Notes under the pieces: generated by a model
What the model was told of the DNA's origin: nothing
The model's input: the letters and a program-made list of their open reading frames with translations, nothing else
The model's database searches: none
Part shown: piece after piece, positions 13,442-24,090 of the stretch
Layout: every line of letters starts with the position of its first letter
Numbering within the stretch: the stretch's first letter is position 1
Program-made: the position numbers and the translations under genes
From: Sphagnum magellanicum
Taxonomy: Eukaryota > Streptophyta > Sphagnopsida > Sphagnales > Sphagnaceae
Length of the DNA stretch: 64,000 nt
Direction of reading: 5' to 3'
Assembly (NCBI GenBank): GCA_021904315.1
Contig: CM038919.1
Coordinates: 16,175,666 to 16,239,665, forward strand

Positions 13442-13457
13442 TGGTATCAAAGCTCAA
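13442..13457 (+). promoter_or_regulatory. Primer binding site
   Basis: TGGTATCAAAGCTC lies two bases after the 5' LTR. It closely matches the complement of the 3' end of initiator methionine tRNA (TGGTATCAGAGC), the usual primer of plant Ty3/gypsy elements. Confidence 0.8.
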
Positions 13458-13659
13458 GGTCGAGCTCGAATCATTTCTTGGGAAACTTGGATGGCGCCCA
13501 AGAAAAACCATAAGTAAGCATAAGACTCCATGTTGGAAGAACCTGCAGAAGACCGTCTAGTCTCGTCGGAATCAATTGGGGAGGAGGAACCAGGACCTCG
13601 AGAGGATCAAGATGAGCCCGAAAGTGAGGAGGAGCAACGGAGCTTGGTCCTATTCACCC

Positions 13660-14520
13660 CAGAGTAACTTGAAGTCCTCCTCAAAATGAATAAGTTCGAC
13701 TTTAGTGAATTAGTTACGACCCTCAAAAGGGGGTCATCCAAAAATGTTGGGTTTCAACCGGCTAAGCCTGGGAACTTCGATGGTGCCCACGACTGAAAGG
13801 TTGTGGATGCTTGGCTTGCAGAAATGGAGGATTACTTGCATGCCGCCAAAGTTAGACGACATTCGGCCGTAGAATTCGCCCAGTCCTACTTGAAAGGTTA
13901 CGCCGCCAGAAGTGGAGGACAATGAGACAAGAGGAAGGGAAGAACCATGGCTACACTTGGGAGTTCTTCAAGGAACGCGTCGAAATCGAATTTGTCCCAA
14001 GGAACTTCGATTACATCTCAAGGTGCAAACTTCGTGACCTTGTGAATGCCACAAATGAAAACTTGAAGCAATATGTGAAGGCTTACTCCGAATTCATGCT
14101 TGAGATCCGACACATGCATGAGTTAGATTGTGTGTGCCAATTCGTGATGGGACTTCCAATTTGGGCCAAGCAAAAACTTGAGGAAAATTGGCCCTCCTCA
14201 CTATCCGAAGCCATCATGAAAGTGGAAGGCTTTTCGGATGTGGGGCAGAGTGAAAAATCCGGGTTTAAGAAGGACAACAAGTTCTTTCACAAGAAGTCAA
14301 GGCATGACGGAGAATGGAACCGTGGGCAAGGAAGCCTAACAAAGGATAAGCCCAAACAATTCCAAGGTTCGGGGTCTAAACCCAAGGGGAACTTTGTGAA
14401 GAAGGGGGCCCCTTTCAAAGGGAGCTAACCCAAAGGAAATGTTGGGATGAAACCCAAAGGCGCGTGCTTCAACTACAATGAGATGGGGCATTACTCCAAG
14501 GATTACCCCAAGTCCAAAAC
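13660..14520 (+). pseudogene. gag region of the chromovirus (fossil)
   Basis: The longest open part, 13922-14428, reads like the capsid segment of plant Ty3/gypsy Gag: the EFFKERVEIEFVP and RCKLRDLVNATNENLKQYV blocks, then a Lys/Gly-rich basic stretch. A zinc-knuckle-like CFNYNEMGHYSKD follows at about 14465-14505. Gag would form the particle core and bind the element RNA. It directly follows the leader after the primer site and precedes the protease. The element is broken. Confidence 0.75.
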
Positions 14521-14559
14521 GAGGAATGGGGGCTCTAAGGTAATTGCCTTCAATGCCAA

Positions 14560-14990
14560 CTTAGCCCAAGGTGAATGCAATCGACTTATCTTCTTGAAAG
14601 GGAAGATTGCTAAGCGGGATGTGTTATGTCTTTTGGACACAGGGGCTTCTCACAACTTCATAACCCGGGAAAGTGCCAAAAGGATGGAGCTCCACTTGGA
14701 GGAGCTCAAGGCACCCATTGAGGTGCATTTTGCGGATGGGGTTCCCCATCCCACTATGTCTCAAGTGAAAGGAGTTCCTCTCCAGCTAGGAAATTGGAGA
14801 GGAAAGGTGGACTTGCTAATTTCCACCTTAGGTGGAATGGATTACATCTTGGGGATGGAGTTCATCACCCAAAACAACGTGCTCATAGAAGGGCACAATA
14901 GGCTAATTAAAATCCCATCTAAAAACGGGATTGTATGGGTGAAGGCACATGAATTACCTTGTGTGGGTGGATCAACCATCCACTTTATGT
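14560..14990 (+). pseudogene. Aspartic protease region of the chromovirus (fossil)
   Basis: CLLDTGASHNFI at about 14627-14662 is the DTGAS active-site signature of retroelement aspartic proteases. GGMDYILGMEFI near 14833-14868 matches the later DxILGMDW-type block. The enzyme would cut the Gag-Pol polyprotein. It lies between the zinc knuckle and the reverse transcriptase, the order expected for Ty3/gypsy. Confidence 0.85.
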
Positions 14991-15614
14991 TAAGAAAAAC
15001 CTAGAAAAAGGAGTGCGTGGGAGGTTATGGCATAGTGTGTGTTATGCAAGTGTTGGATGAGTGTGAGCCCAAGGAAGCCATCAAGTTGGTGACTTCCGCC
15101 AAGTGCATAAAGTAAGTTTTGGAAGAGTTCCCAAATGTGATGCCCGAAGACCTGCCCCTGAGAAGACGAGTTGATCATGCGATCGAAGTGGTACTGACAA
15201 TGGCACCTCCCGCCAAGGCCCCATATAGAATGAGCCATGAGGAGTTGAAAGAACTTAAGGTTCAACTTGAAGAACTCCTCGCGAAAGGTTACATCAAACC
15301 AAACAAATCACCATATGGGGCACCCGTCCTTTTTGTTCACAAGAAGGATGGGATCTTGAGAATGTGTGTTGATTATAGAGCACTCAACAAGGCAACGGTG
15401 AATTACCGGTATCCTTTGCTTCAAATCAATGATTTATTTTATCGTCTCTCAAGAGCTAAAATATTTAGTAGGATTGACCTACGTTCGGGATTGACCCCGG
15501 ACCTTGGGGAAACCATCACCTTCCCCTTTAGAACTCATCATGGAACCTTTTTGGTGTTGGGACAAGCCACGGGTGAACTCGGACTCGTTTTGAACACACA
15601 CACACTCCGGGCTC

Positions 15615-15690
15615 GGGAGTAAGCCACCACCTCACTCCCTTGGTGGGGAAGCCAGCATCTTCCCCCCTTGGGGAAGCTAACCACTTCCCC
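15615..15690 (-). repeat. Three tandem copies of the LTR hairpin
   Basis: In this LTR the GGGGAAG/CTTCCCC hairpin occurs twice (15645-15665 and 15670-15690). A third variant with GGGAGT/ACTCCC arms lies at 15615-15639. All sit beside the TATA-like TATAGTAT at 15693-15700. Other LTR copies in the window have only one. Confidence 0.7.
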
Positions 15691-16232
15691 CTTATAGTAT
15701 ACTCTGTGACTCTCCACGGAGCCCACATCCAAATGGCTATTTTTCCCGGGACTCCTGCGTGGGAGTCCCGGAATCGCGCCAAATGGGACTCCCGGGACTT
15801 TGAAGCCCCATAACTTTGCGAGCAGATCTCCGATCGCGATGCGATCTAAAGCAAAGTTGTAGCTCTCGTCGAGAGCTTTTCAACAACGTGTCGCACTTCC
15901 GAATCGGACATCGGGAAGAGGTCGATTCCTGACTTTTAATGGTCGGGAGTCAAACTGGCAGCTCGACTCCCGGCCCTTCTTTTGGCCATAACTTGTGTTA
16001 CAAATGTCTGAATGAGCAATGCGAGCCCATTTTAGACATCTACGCTTCAATAGCTTTCCATTGATATAAAAAACGCCATAATCCATTGAGGTTTGACCCC
16101 TACAATCACTCTCTGAAGTTTTGGGAGTCCACCGAGACTCCATCTCCCCAAGTGGGAGTTGCCTTGAGAGTGTGAGTGTTCACTCCCTCACACCCCTAGC
16201 ACTTTCTTGCACTCCCGGGAGTATGTGATGTG

Positions 16233-16328
16233 ACTCCCGGGCTTCCTCTTGGCTTAACTCCCAGGCTTCCCTTTGCCTTAGTTCCCGGGCTTCCTTTTAA
16301 CTTAACTCCCGGGCTTCCCTTTTGGCCC
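16233..16328. repeat. 24-bp minisatellite, four units, inside an LTR
   Basis: Units start at 16233, 16257, 16281 and 16305. Their consensus is about ACTCCCGGGCTTCCCTTTGGCTTA. The array lies in the U3 part of the nested LTR; the related LTR at 61159-62077 shows only one such segment. Confidence 0.85.
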
Positions 16329-16955
16329 GCACCCTTGCAATTCCCTTTGCCATGGTCGCGAGCCCAAGCTAGGGTTGCGACACTCTCCCCCACTAGAAGA
16401 ATAGGTCAATGTCCTCATTGACACTTAGAGTTTTCTCTTTCATGGTTGCACTCCCGAGAGCATGCGATGTGACTCCCGGGTCTACTATTAGACCCGCACC
16501 TTGTAACCCCTTTGCCTTGGCCTTGAGCCAAGGCTAGGGTTGCGACATTACCAAATTCGGATTGCGGAAGGGGACGAAGAACAGACTGCTTGTCGCACAA
16601 GGTATGGTTCATACGAATTTATGGTGATGTCTTTTGGGCTCACCAATGCACCCGCCACATTTTACACTCTCATGAATGACATTTTCTAAGAATGGCTTAA
16701 TGACTTTGTGGTCATTTACATAGATGACATTTTTATCTATAGTGATTCCTTGGAAAAACTTGCGGAGCACCTCTGGAAGGTGTTCCAAAGGCTAAAGGAA
16801 AACAAGTTGTATGCCAAGCTCGAGAAGTGCAAATTTGGGGTGACGAAAATGGACTTCCTTGGAGATAGGATAACTCAAGAAAGCTTGAAAATGGATGACC
16901 ACAAGGTGAAGGCAATTGTGGATTGGAAACCACCCAAGTCGGTGCCGGCCTTTAA

Positions 16956-17088
16956 CACTACAAGAATTTTTATCTTTTGCAACTTGTTTTATGTAACTAA
17001 AAAATCTCACATGTAACTATTTTGGAATTGCATGCGACATTTTTTAATTGCATAAGACAAGTTGCTAAAGATAAAATTTCTAGTAGTG
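16956..17088. mobile_element. 133-bp foldback MITE with CACTA ends
   Basis: The left end CACTACAAGAATTTTTATC and the complement of the right end (CACTACTAGAAATTTTATC) match. Pairing continues inward for about 60 bp per side, so nearly the whole element folds into one hairpin; the outer 32 positions match at 29. It carries the TGTAACTA and AATTGCAT words seen at the ends of the CACTA-like element at 11443-22092. It lies inside the reverse transcriptase region of the chromovirus and so is younger than that insertion. A clean 3-bp target duplication is not evident. Confidence 0.85.
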
Positions 17089-17104
17089 AAGATCCTTTTT
17101 AGGA

Positions 17105-17699
17105 TTGGCCTCCTATTATCGCAAGTTCATTAAGAACTTTGTGAAAATAGCCGCACCTTTAACAAACCTCTTGAAGAAATTCGTCGTCGCTTACGAATGG
17201 GAAGGAGCATGTGATGAAGCCTTTGAGACCTTGAAAGGTATTTTGGTGAAGACGCCGATGTTGAAGCTGCCCGACTTTGACAAAGACTTTGAAATCCATT
17301 CTGATGCCTTCGACTTTGCAATTGGAGCAATCCTAGTGCAAGAAGGAAGACTAGTGGCATTCAAGAGTAAGAAGTTGAGTGAGATGGAGCGAAGGTGGCC
17401 AACACACGAAAAACAAATGTGGGCGGTCATACATTGCCTCAAAACTTGGGGCCATTACATAGGCTCCAAGGACGTGATGGTGTGAACTGATAATGTGACC
17501 TTGAAGTACTTTGCCACTTAACCCAAGTTGTCATCCAAACAAGTAAGGTGGCAAAACACATTGGCACTGTTCAATGTGGACATTCGACACAAGCCCGGGA
17601 AGGAGAACATAGTGCCCGATGCGTTGAGTCGAAAACACCAACTTAGAGTGGTGTATGTGGGAGAGACGAAACTTCAAAAGGAAGTTCGACTAGCAAGTC
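17105..17699 (+). pseudogene. RNase H region of the chromovirus (fossil)
   Basis: LASYYRKFIKNF opens the block, followed by LKLPDFDKDFEIHSDAFDF (about 17257-17313), AIGAILVQEGRLVAF, LSEMERRWPTHEKQMWAV and the tail DIRHKPGKENIVPDALSR at about 17580-17632. These are the standard RNase H segments of Ty3/gypsy polymerases, which remove the RNA template strand. The region stops at the insertion of the solo LTR at 17700. Confidence 0.88.
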
Positions 17700-18520
17700 T
17701 GACGCGTTCCCAAATCACGGGGTGAAACCCACTTGAGGGTTTCACAAAGTCAAGTTGCGGAAAGTTGAGACTTGGAGGCACGCTCCTGGCTTCCAATTCT
17801 AAAAAGGGGTAGAGGGTCGAGTTGGGAGCCCATGGATTAGACTAGGAAAAGGGACTAACTTAGCTCGTGTGAATCTGCATCCAAAAACCAACCACAAGAG
17901 GTTAATTTAGCATTCGGGACACCCTTTGGTGTTGGGACTTGCCACGGGCACTTGGACACACAAGACTCACCACGGCCCGGATTCGGGGGAAGCCATCACC
18001 TTCCCCCTTATAATATTCTCTGCGGCTGGTCGCGGAGGCTACATCCGAATGGCACATTTTGTTGGGACTCCCGAAATGGAGTCCCGAAATTGTCCCAGCT
18101 GGACTCCTGGAACTTTGAACGGCCATAGCTCCTCGCCCTAAACTCGAATCGGGACGAGTCCTAAATCAAAGTTGTAACTCTCGTCGAGAGCTTTCCAACG
18201 CCATGTCACACTCTTCAAGGCAACATCGGGAAGAGATCGATTCCCGACTTTTAGTGGTCGGGAGTCAAACTACCAGTTTGACTCTTGACCCTTCTTTTGC
18301 CCATAACTTGGGCTGAAGATGTCTGAATTGCCAATGCGAGGCCATTTTCGATATCTACGTTTCAAGACCTTTCCAATGACACCAAGAACGCCTCAATGTA
18401 AGGTGTTTTGGGCCTTGCTGTTGAGCTCTGAACATTCGGGAGTCCCGGAGGACTCCAAATCTCCAACTTTTCCAAGTGTTGGGCTTCACCCCCACACTTG
18501 GCCAAAGTGGGATTGCAACA
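17700..18520 (-). mobile_element. Solo LTR, reverse orientation, nested in the chromovirus
   Basis: The 821-bp block starts TGACGCG and ends TTGCAACA on the plus strand, i.e. TG...CA on the minus strand. It is homologous throughout to the solo LTR at 35198-36018, which is also 821 bp. The flanking 5-mers AAGTC (17695-17699) and GAGTC (18521-18525) match at four of five positions, a decayed target duplication. No internal region is present, so it arose by LTR-LTR recombination. Confidence 0.88.
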
Positions 18521-18559
18521 GAGTCGTTGAGATGCATTTGCCAAAGAAGTAAGGGAAAA

Positions 18560-19440
18560 CATTCAAAATGGAACCAAGTCCCACTTCCATTTGCAAAATG
18601 GATTATTGTGATACAAACAAAGATGACTCTATGTGCCGAAAGGGAGGGTAAGGGAGTTGCTCTTGAAGGAATGTCATGATGGATCGCTTGTGGGCCATGG
18701 TGGTGTAAAGCACACCACAATATTCCTTAAGAAAGCCTACTATTGGCCCAACTTGAAAGACAATGCAGAAGAGTATGTGAAGACTTGTTTGACTTGCCAA
18801 CAAAATCAAACACTTAACAAAAAGCAAGCGGGCTTGTTACAACCTTTGCCAATTCCTGAAGGGCCGTGGGAAAGTATGTCCATGGATTTCATGGTAAACT
18901 TGCCCCCATCAAAAGGTTTTGATGCCATCATGGTGGTGGTGGATCAATTTAGGAAGATGACAAATTTCATTCCCACGAAGGATGAGGCCACGGCCCACGA
19001 AACGGGTAGGTTATTCTTCACACATGTTTTCAAACATCATGGTCTTCCAAAGGACATAATCTCGGATCGAGATCCAAAGTTCACAAGCAAGTTTTGGCGA
19101 GCCCTTTGGAAGAGAATGGGCTCGGAGCTCAAGATGAACACTTCTTCCCGCCCCCAAACCGATGGACAAACCGAGAAGGTCAACTTGGTGATCCAACAAT
19201 TCTTAAGGAATTATGTAGTAGTGGATCAACAAGATTGGGTAAACCATTTGGAGTTAGCCAAGTTTTGTTACAACAACTCAGAACATTCCGCAATTAGGTC
19301 TACCCCATTTCAAATGGTGATGGGCAAGTCACTAATTGTGCCCACGACTTGGGTAGCACATGGACAACCCCTGAATGATGCAAATGAGGAAGTGCCAATG
19401 GTCACACAACTTGATGAAGAAAGACGATGATTTTGAGAGG
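18560..19440 (+). pseudogene. Integrase region of the chromovirus (fossil)
   Basis: The open part 18633-19430 holds the H2C2 zinc-binding block (LVGHGGVKHT, then CLTCQQ near 18795). The catalytic core follows: SMDFMVNLPPS for the first Asp (about 18878-18910), IISDRDPKFTSKFW for the second (about 19060), and SRPQTDGQTEKVN for the Glu (about 19145-19185). The core would join element DNA to the chromosome. Confidence 0.92.
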
Positions 19441-19499
19441 TGGCGAAGGCCAACTTGGAAAAGGCGCACAAAAGGTACAAAGACTTTGCGGACAAGTCC

Positions 19500-19970
19500 C
19501 AATGAGAGGTGAAGTTCCAAGAAAGGGATGAAATGTGGTTAAACATCAAGAATTTTCAGTTGCTAGAAGGTTTAAGTCATAAGTTTTTGGGCCCATATGC
19601 GGGCCCATTCAAAGTGTTGGAAAAGAAACTTTTTGACACTTATAAGTTAGAACTACTGGAAAACCTGAGAGTTCACCCCACATTTCATGTGTCTTTCTTG
19701 AAGCCGGTCTCCCGTGATGCCTCAAGGCCTAATTGAAAGTGTAACTCAAGGCCCCCACCAAACTTGGTTCATAATGAACCAGAGTTTGAGGTGGAGGCCG
19801 TGTTCAAGTCAAGGCAACTAAGAGGATAAGAGTGGGAGTACTTAGTGAAGTGGAAAGGATACCATCCAATAAAGGCATCTTGGGTGAATGAATCCGACAT
19901 GGAACATGCCCAAGAAGCCATAAAAGAATTCCACACTAGATCGGCAAAGAAGAGACGTAGAACGTGATGA
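19500..19970 (+). pseudogene. Integrase C-terminus and chromodomain (fossil)
   Basis: LSHKFLGPYAGPFKVLEK and LRVHPTFHVSFLKPV (about 19575-19710) are the C-terminal GPY/F-type module of chromoviral integrases. After PEFEVEAVF (about 19782), WEYLVKWKGYHPIKASWV (about 19830-19887) is a chromodomain, which in this group steers insertion by reading chromatin marks. This places the element in the chromovirus branch of Ty3/gypsy; the clade within it is not decided. Confidence 0.88.
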
Positions 19971-20737
19971 GGACATCACCTTTCTTTTAGTGGGGCAAGG
20001 AGTCACATAAAATGTACATCATCAAGTTGAAAGTGAAATAAAGGCTTAAAAACTTCCAAAAGATTGTATCACGAGAATAATGTATAGGTGTAAATAAGGT
20101 TGTCAAGTTGGCATTGAACAAATGGAATTTCTTGCGTAGGCCCAAATCAAAATCAGACTCCTACTTTGGAAATCTTGACCCCAAAAGAGGAGGCAAGCAA
20201 GGTGAGCTTGTGGGGACATGCACAAGCCTTAAGTGCATCCCAAAGGGTTGGTTGGTAGTGGCGGCCAACACGAGAAGTCATGACCCCGTTTGTGTACTTT
20301 AATCGTGTAGTTTGGGACTTGGGTGTTGGCAAAACCCAAATCTCGCTTCTCGTATCTTGATAAGGAAACCTTTTAGTTAAGGCTTGATTGTCATGATTAA
20401 GGTGCAAGGTTGGGAAAGGAGTCATGTCAAGTAGCTTAGGTTAATATTAGACTTGACTTGAGTTCCTCATGAGGGGAAGGTTAAAAGAATGGCCTCCCAA
20501 ATGAGGGCTCCGTCAATTAAGCTAATTTAGTCTTTTGACAAAGCAAAAGTTAAGGGTTTTCTATGAGATACCCTTGGACTTGCCAAGAAAGTGTTGGAAA
20601 CTTGGGGATGCCTAAGTTAGCTTGAGGCAAAGTCTTGCCGCAAAAGTCAGCATTTGGTGGCCAAGGATCCAAAGAAAACGATTGCAATTGCGAAGAGAAA
20701 TTTTTAAGTGTCAATGAGGACATTGACCTTTTCTTCT
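19971..20737 (+). other. 3' untranslated interior of the chromovirus
   Basis: No coding motif is seen between the chromodomain and the polypurine tract. A segment near 19970-20000 (ACATCACCTTTCTTTTAGTGGGGCAAGG) resembles the polypurine-tract area at 20720-20750 and may be an older duplicate of it. Confidence 0.5.
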
Positions 20738-20749
20738 AGTGGGGGAGAG
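20738..20749 (+). promoter_or_regulatory. Polypurine tract
   Basis: AGTGGGGGAGAG directly precedes the TG of the 3' LTR, as expected for the plus-strand primer. The same motif is seen in reverse at 16383-16394 beside the nested LTR. Confidence 0.88.
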
Positions 20750-21572
20750 TGTCACAACCCCACTTTGAGGGAAGTGTGAGGTCGCCACTCACACTCCCGA
20801 AAATGAAACTTGGGAGTCCTTCGAGACTCCTGAAAATTCAGAACACAATTGTAGGGGTCAAAACACCTTGCATCGAGGTGTTTTTTATATTGTTAGAAAG
20901 TTCTTGAAATGTGAATGTCCAAAATGGCCTCGCATGAGCCATTTGGACATCTGCAGCACAAGTTATAGGCAAAAGAAGGGTCGGGAGTCAAATTGACAAT
21001 TTGACTCCCAAGCACTAAAAGTTAAGAATTGACCCGATCCCAATGTGTGTAGGTGGAGTGTGATACACGGTTGGAAAGCTTTCAAGGAGAGCTACAAGTT
21101 TGTTTTAGACCTTGTCCCAATCGGAGGTTGGAGCAAGAAGTTATGAATGCCCAAAGTCTCGGGAGTCCAAACCGGGACAATTTCGGGACTCCACTTTGGG
21201 AGTCCCGGGAAAAAGTGCCATTTGGATGCAAGTGCAGCGGAGAGACATAGAGAATACTATATGGGGGAAGGTGGTGGCTTCCCCTGAGTCCGAGCCGTGA
21301 TGAATCAAGTGAATCCAAGTTTGCCTGTCGTTTATCTCAACACCAAGAGTGTGTAGAATGAGTTTTAACCAACTAGTTAGTTGGTTTTGGGTGCAGGACC
21401 GAATAACTAAATAGCTTGTCTCTCTTCCTAGTCTAATCCCAAAACTTTCGGCACACCCCTCTCACCCCCTTTAGTGCTCGAAGCTGGGAGCGGCACCAAA
21501 TTCCAACTATTTCCGCTCTTTTAACATAGTTGGACCTTTTTTGGGTCTAACAAGGAACTTGGGGGCGCGTCA
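20750..21572 (+). repeat. 3' LTR of the chromovirus
   Basis: An 823-bp direct repeat of 12618-13439, starting TGTCACAACC and ending GCGCGTCA, followed by the target duplication ATTAT. It has the same TATA-like box and hairpin (21263-21284) as the 5' copy. Confidence 0.92.
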
Positions 21573-22092
21573 ATTATAGTCATAACATAATTGAACATTA
21601 GTATTTTAGTAGTGGCGCACTACTGGCCATATTAATCATATAACTGGGAATCACAATTGAAAAGTAATTACAAATGTATCCCATAATGAGTGGTGGAGAT
21701 GTGGATACATGGCATGATCACCTATATGTACATTGTACGCAAGTTGCAACATAGTTGTTACTTTAATGACACATTTATAATAGTTTTAAAGTAATTGCCA
21801 CATGTAACTACCATGCAATTCCTGAAAAAGGCAAACATGATTGATTACATATATATGTATAATGTATATAAATTATCGTATAGAAGACTCATTTTCAATT
21901 CACTTACAACTATAATACAATTAATTGATTTTTTGATGTGACAATTTATTTATTAATACACAATATTTTTAAGGGGATAGTTGCACAATAGTTGTAATAC
22001 CTAAAAATAATTGCATAATAGTTATATACAAGTTTTTTTTGAGTTTTAATTACACAATAATGTGGTTTTGACAAATGCGATTTCTCATAGTG

Positions 22093-23059
22093 ATTATAGA
22101 TATATTACCTTTGTCTTTTGGACAAGATTTCTACAAGTAACATACTAGTAGGAAATTTTGGTTTAATAGATTGAAAGATATCATTCATCGTCAAGTAAGA
22201 AGCCCACAATTTGGGCATTTAGCCATAGGAGTTTCACATCTTCGTTTTGTAAGGAATGTGTTATATTGGGAATTTTAATTGAAATGTTTTTGACATCTTA
22301 TTACTCAAATGGTTTTGGTTCAACTAAAAGATACAAGCCATAATTTTTCATAGGAATTTGAAATTTTGGCAAGAAAAAAAATGGTTTTTAAAATTCAAAG
22401 CTTGTTATTTTTATAAATCATGGACCAAATAAAGATGGATGCCTCAAGGTTCTTCAAATTTTGATTAAAAAAAGGCCCTTTATGAAGAAAGTTGCAAAAT
22501 TTTGATAAGAAGATTTATAGCTTCCTAAAGAGCTTATTTCACATTTTCCAAGCCAAAAACTCTTGCCATTTCTGAAATCTAGTTAATGCATCAACAACTT
22601 GAATGGATGTTAATGCTCATGTGTAGGGAAACCATTATATCAATGGGGCAAGCTTGTAAATAAATCACTATTTTATATTTAACATTGTTAATGTGGCCCT
22701 TACAATTTGTGAATATTTGACATGAAATAAAACTATTAAAAAACCATCATAGACATATGACAAATAACATTTTTGACACTAAAAACTTTTAAATATATCT
22801 ATTTGTTTTTTATTCATATAACCAACTTTATAAGGCACCACTAATAAAAATCTTGTTATTTGCAATTAATCATTATGCAACTATGAGTAATTAAGTGCCA
22901 TTTGCAACTAAATTGGTTATGTTTGCAACTATATTAATATTGTATAAATTTTTAGCATATGGTTATGTATGTAACTAGCAATGTACAAAATGAGCACTTG
23001 TGGGTGTATGCACAATTTCATTTTAAGCAAATATAGCACTCACAAAAATCACAAGCAAG
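22093..23059. other. No gene seen; CACTA-type subterminal words
   Basis: AT-rich and noncoding. TTTGCAACTA, ATGCAACTAT and ATGTAACTAG recur between 22860 and 22985 and resemble the subterminal words of the neighbouring CACTA-like element, but no terminus was found here. Confidence 0.4.
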
Positions 23060-23760
23060 TTTTTATAAATGATCCATATGGATATGGTTTTTAATTTTAA
23101 GATTTCATTAGTGTAATTTTTGACTATTAAAGTTTTAATCATTTATGAAACCTTTTAAAATTAGGTCAAACCCCATATGAAAAAATGTTGTTATTAGCTG
23201 GTATAGTGAAATCACTTTGAAATCCTAAGAGAAAAACCCATAAAGTTCATAAGAGTAAAAGCCCATTTAGATATTTCAATTATGTACCCATTGGACACAA
23301 ATTTTTTGACAAACAAGAAAAAAATCATTTCAAAAAGACTTTTGAAAACAAGGTCCAATTTTGACCCTTCAAAAGTTCATAATTACTATTTCATTAAGGT
23401 TTACAAAAAAAGATTTCACATTTAACTTTATGATTTTTTTTTCAACCCATGTTTAGTCACTATAAACAATTTGGAGTAGAATTCAATATGAATTCTTGAA
23501 CTTTTTAACAATCCAGTCAACTTATTAATCCATATATTTGATTTCAAAAGTTTATTATTTATAATGAGTGCATTATTTTCAAAAACTAATTGTAAAAATG
23601 TCTTCATAATCAAGTTGTTAGTCTAAAATGAGTCATCATTTAATGTATTTAAAATTAAATTATTCACCATAAGCATTTAAACGCAAAGCACCTTTCAAAA
23701 ATTGTAATTGTGATTCCAAAAATGAACCACCAAACCTTACATTCACTCTTACACAAAATT
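23060..23760. repeat. Unnamed dispersed repeat, copy 1
   Basis: This stretch aligns by eye with 62640-63344 on the same strand. Shared segments include CCCTTCAAAAGT, TATTTGATTTCAAAA, GTCTTCATAAT, AAGTTGTTAGTCT and ATTCACCATAAGCATTTAA. The two copies are strongly diverged and noncoding. Each is followed within 100 bp by a tandem array, but the arrays differ. Confidence 0.6.
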
Positions 23761-23843
23761 TAAGGCCTAAATTAATACATACCTATGTTAGTACACTTGA
23801 TATATTTACGTAGGCTATGTATAGTAATCTTATACATTTAATA

Positions 23844-24090
23844 CCAAAGCTAATCCCTTGCAAATTAATGTTACCCAAAGCAAAATATTGCTTAAACCTA
23901 AACTAAACTCACACTAACCGAGGTTAATCCCATGCTAGCTAATGTTACCCAAAACAAAACATTGTTTAAACCTAAGCTAAACTCAGACTAACCAAGGCTA
24001 AACCCATGTTAACGAATGTTACACAAAGTAAAACATTTCTTAAACTTAAGCTAAATTCACACTAACCAAGGCTCAACCTAAGTTAAGCCT
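23844..24090. repeat. 74-bp tandem array
   Basis: Units begin CC(A/G)AGG(C/T)TAA-CCC at 23844, 23918, 23992 and 24066, exactly 74 bp apart. Each carries AATGTTACCCAAA and TTAAACCTAAGCTAAACTC. The fourth unit is partial and grades into the short motif array that follows. Confidence 0.9.

Larger units (their letters stand above)
15492..16547 (-). mobile_element. Reverse-oriented LTR deletion derivative nested in the chromovirus
   Basis: On the minus strand this reads: a partial LTR start (16547 to about 16440), a short internal stub ending in the polypurine tract CTTCTAGTGGGGGAGAG (about 16399-16383), then most of an LTR (16382 down to 15492) starting TGTCGCAACCC. The interior of the parent element is gone. 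It belongs to the same LTR lineage as the host element but a different subfamily, closest to 61159-62077. No clean 5-bp target duplication was found, and the far LTR end looks rearranged. Confidence 0.75.
15119..17100 (+). pseudogene. Reverse transcriptase region of the chromovirus (fossil, interrupted twice)
   Basis: Recognisable blocks are the polymerase lead-in KGYIKPNKSPYGAPVLFV, then LRMCVDYRALNKATV (about 15357-15401) and FSRIDLRSG near 15489. After an inserted LTR derivative come [28 protein letters not shown] and the catalytic YIDD at 16717-16728. Further downstream are LEKCKFG and VDWKPPKSVP, followed by an inserted MITE. These are standard Ty3/gypsy motifs for copying RNA into DNA. 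The region is split by 15492-16547 and 16956-17088. Confidence 0.9.
12618..21572 (+). mobile_element. Ty3/gypsy chromovirus, broken, with nested insertions
   Basis: Two LTRs of 822 and 823 bp begin TGTCACAACC and end in CA. They are flanked by the 5-bp target duplication ATTAT (12613-12617 and 21573-21577). A tRNA-iMet-type primer site, a polypurine tract, and gag, protease, reverse transcriptase, RNase H, integrase and chromodomain segments follow in Ty3/gypsy order. The element is a fossil with about ten or more breaks, besides three nested insertions (15492-16547, 16956-17088, 17700-18520). By eye the LTRs differ at roughly one position in eight over their first 500 bases, mostly transitions, so the insertion is old: millions of years, more in a slowly evolving lineage. 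Confidence 0.93.
11443..22092 (+). mobile_element. Non-autonomous CACTA-like element hosting a nested LTR retrotransposon
   Basis: The left end reads CACTACGAGAAA at 11443. The right end reads TTTCTCATAGTG, ending at 22092; its complement is CACTATGAGAAA, so 11 of 12 terminal bases match. Flanking trinucleotides are GTT and ATT, an imperfect target duplication. Both ends have subterminal clusters of TGTAACT, TTGCAACT and AATTGCA words, as in CACTA elements. Removing the nested 8.96 kb chromovirus leaves about 1.7 kb with no transposase. The pairing of ends across 10.6 kb is an inference from matching termini and shared subterminal words. Confidence 0.5.

Noticed and set aside
15528-16421. Several 60-85 codon frames as host genes
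   Set aside because: They fall inside LTR sequence of the nested derivative and recur with the LTR elsewhere.
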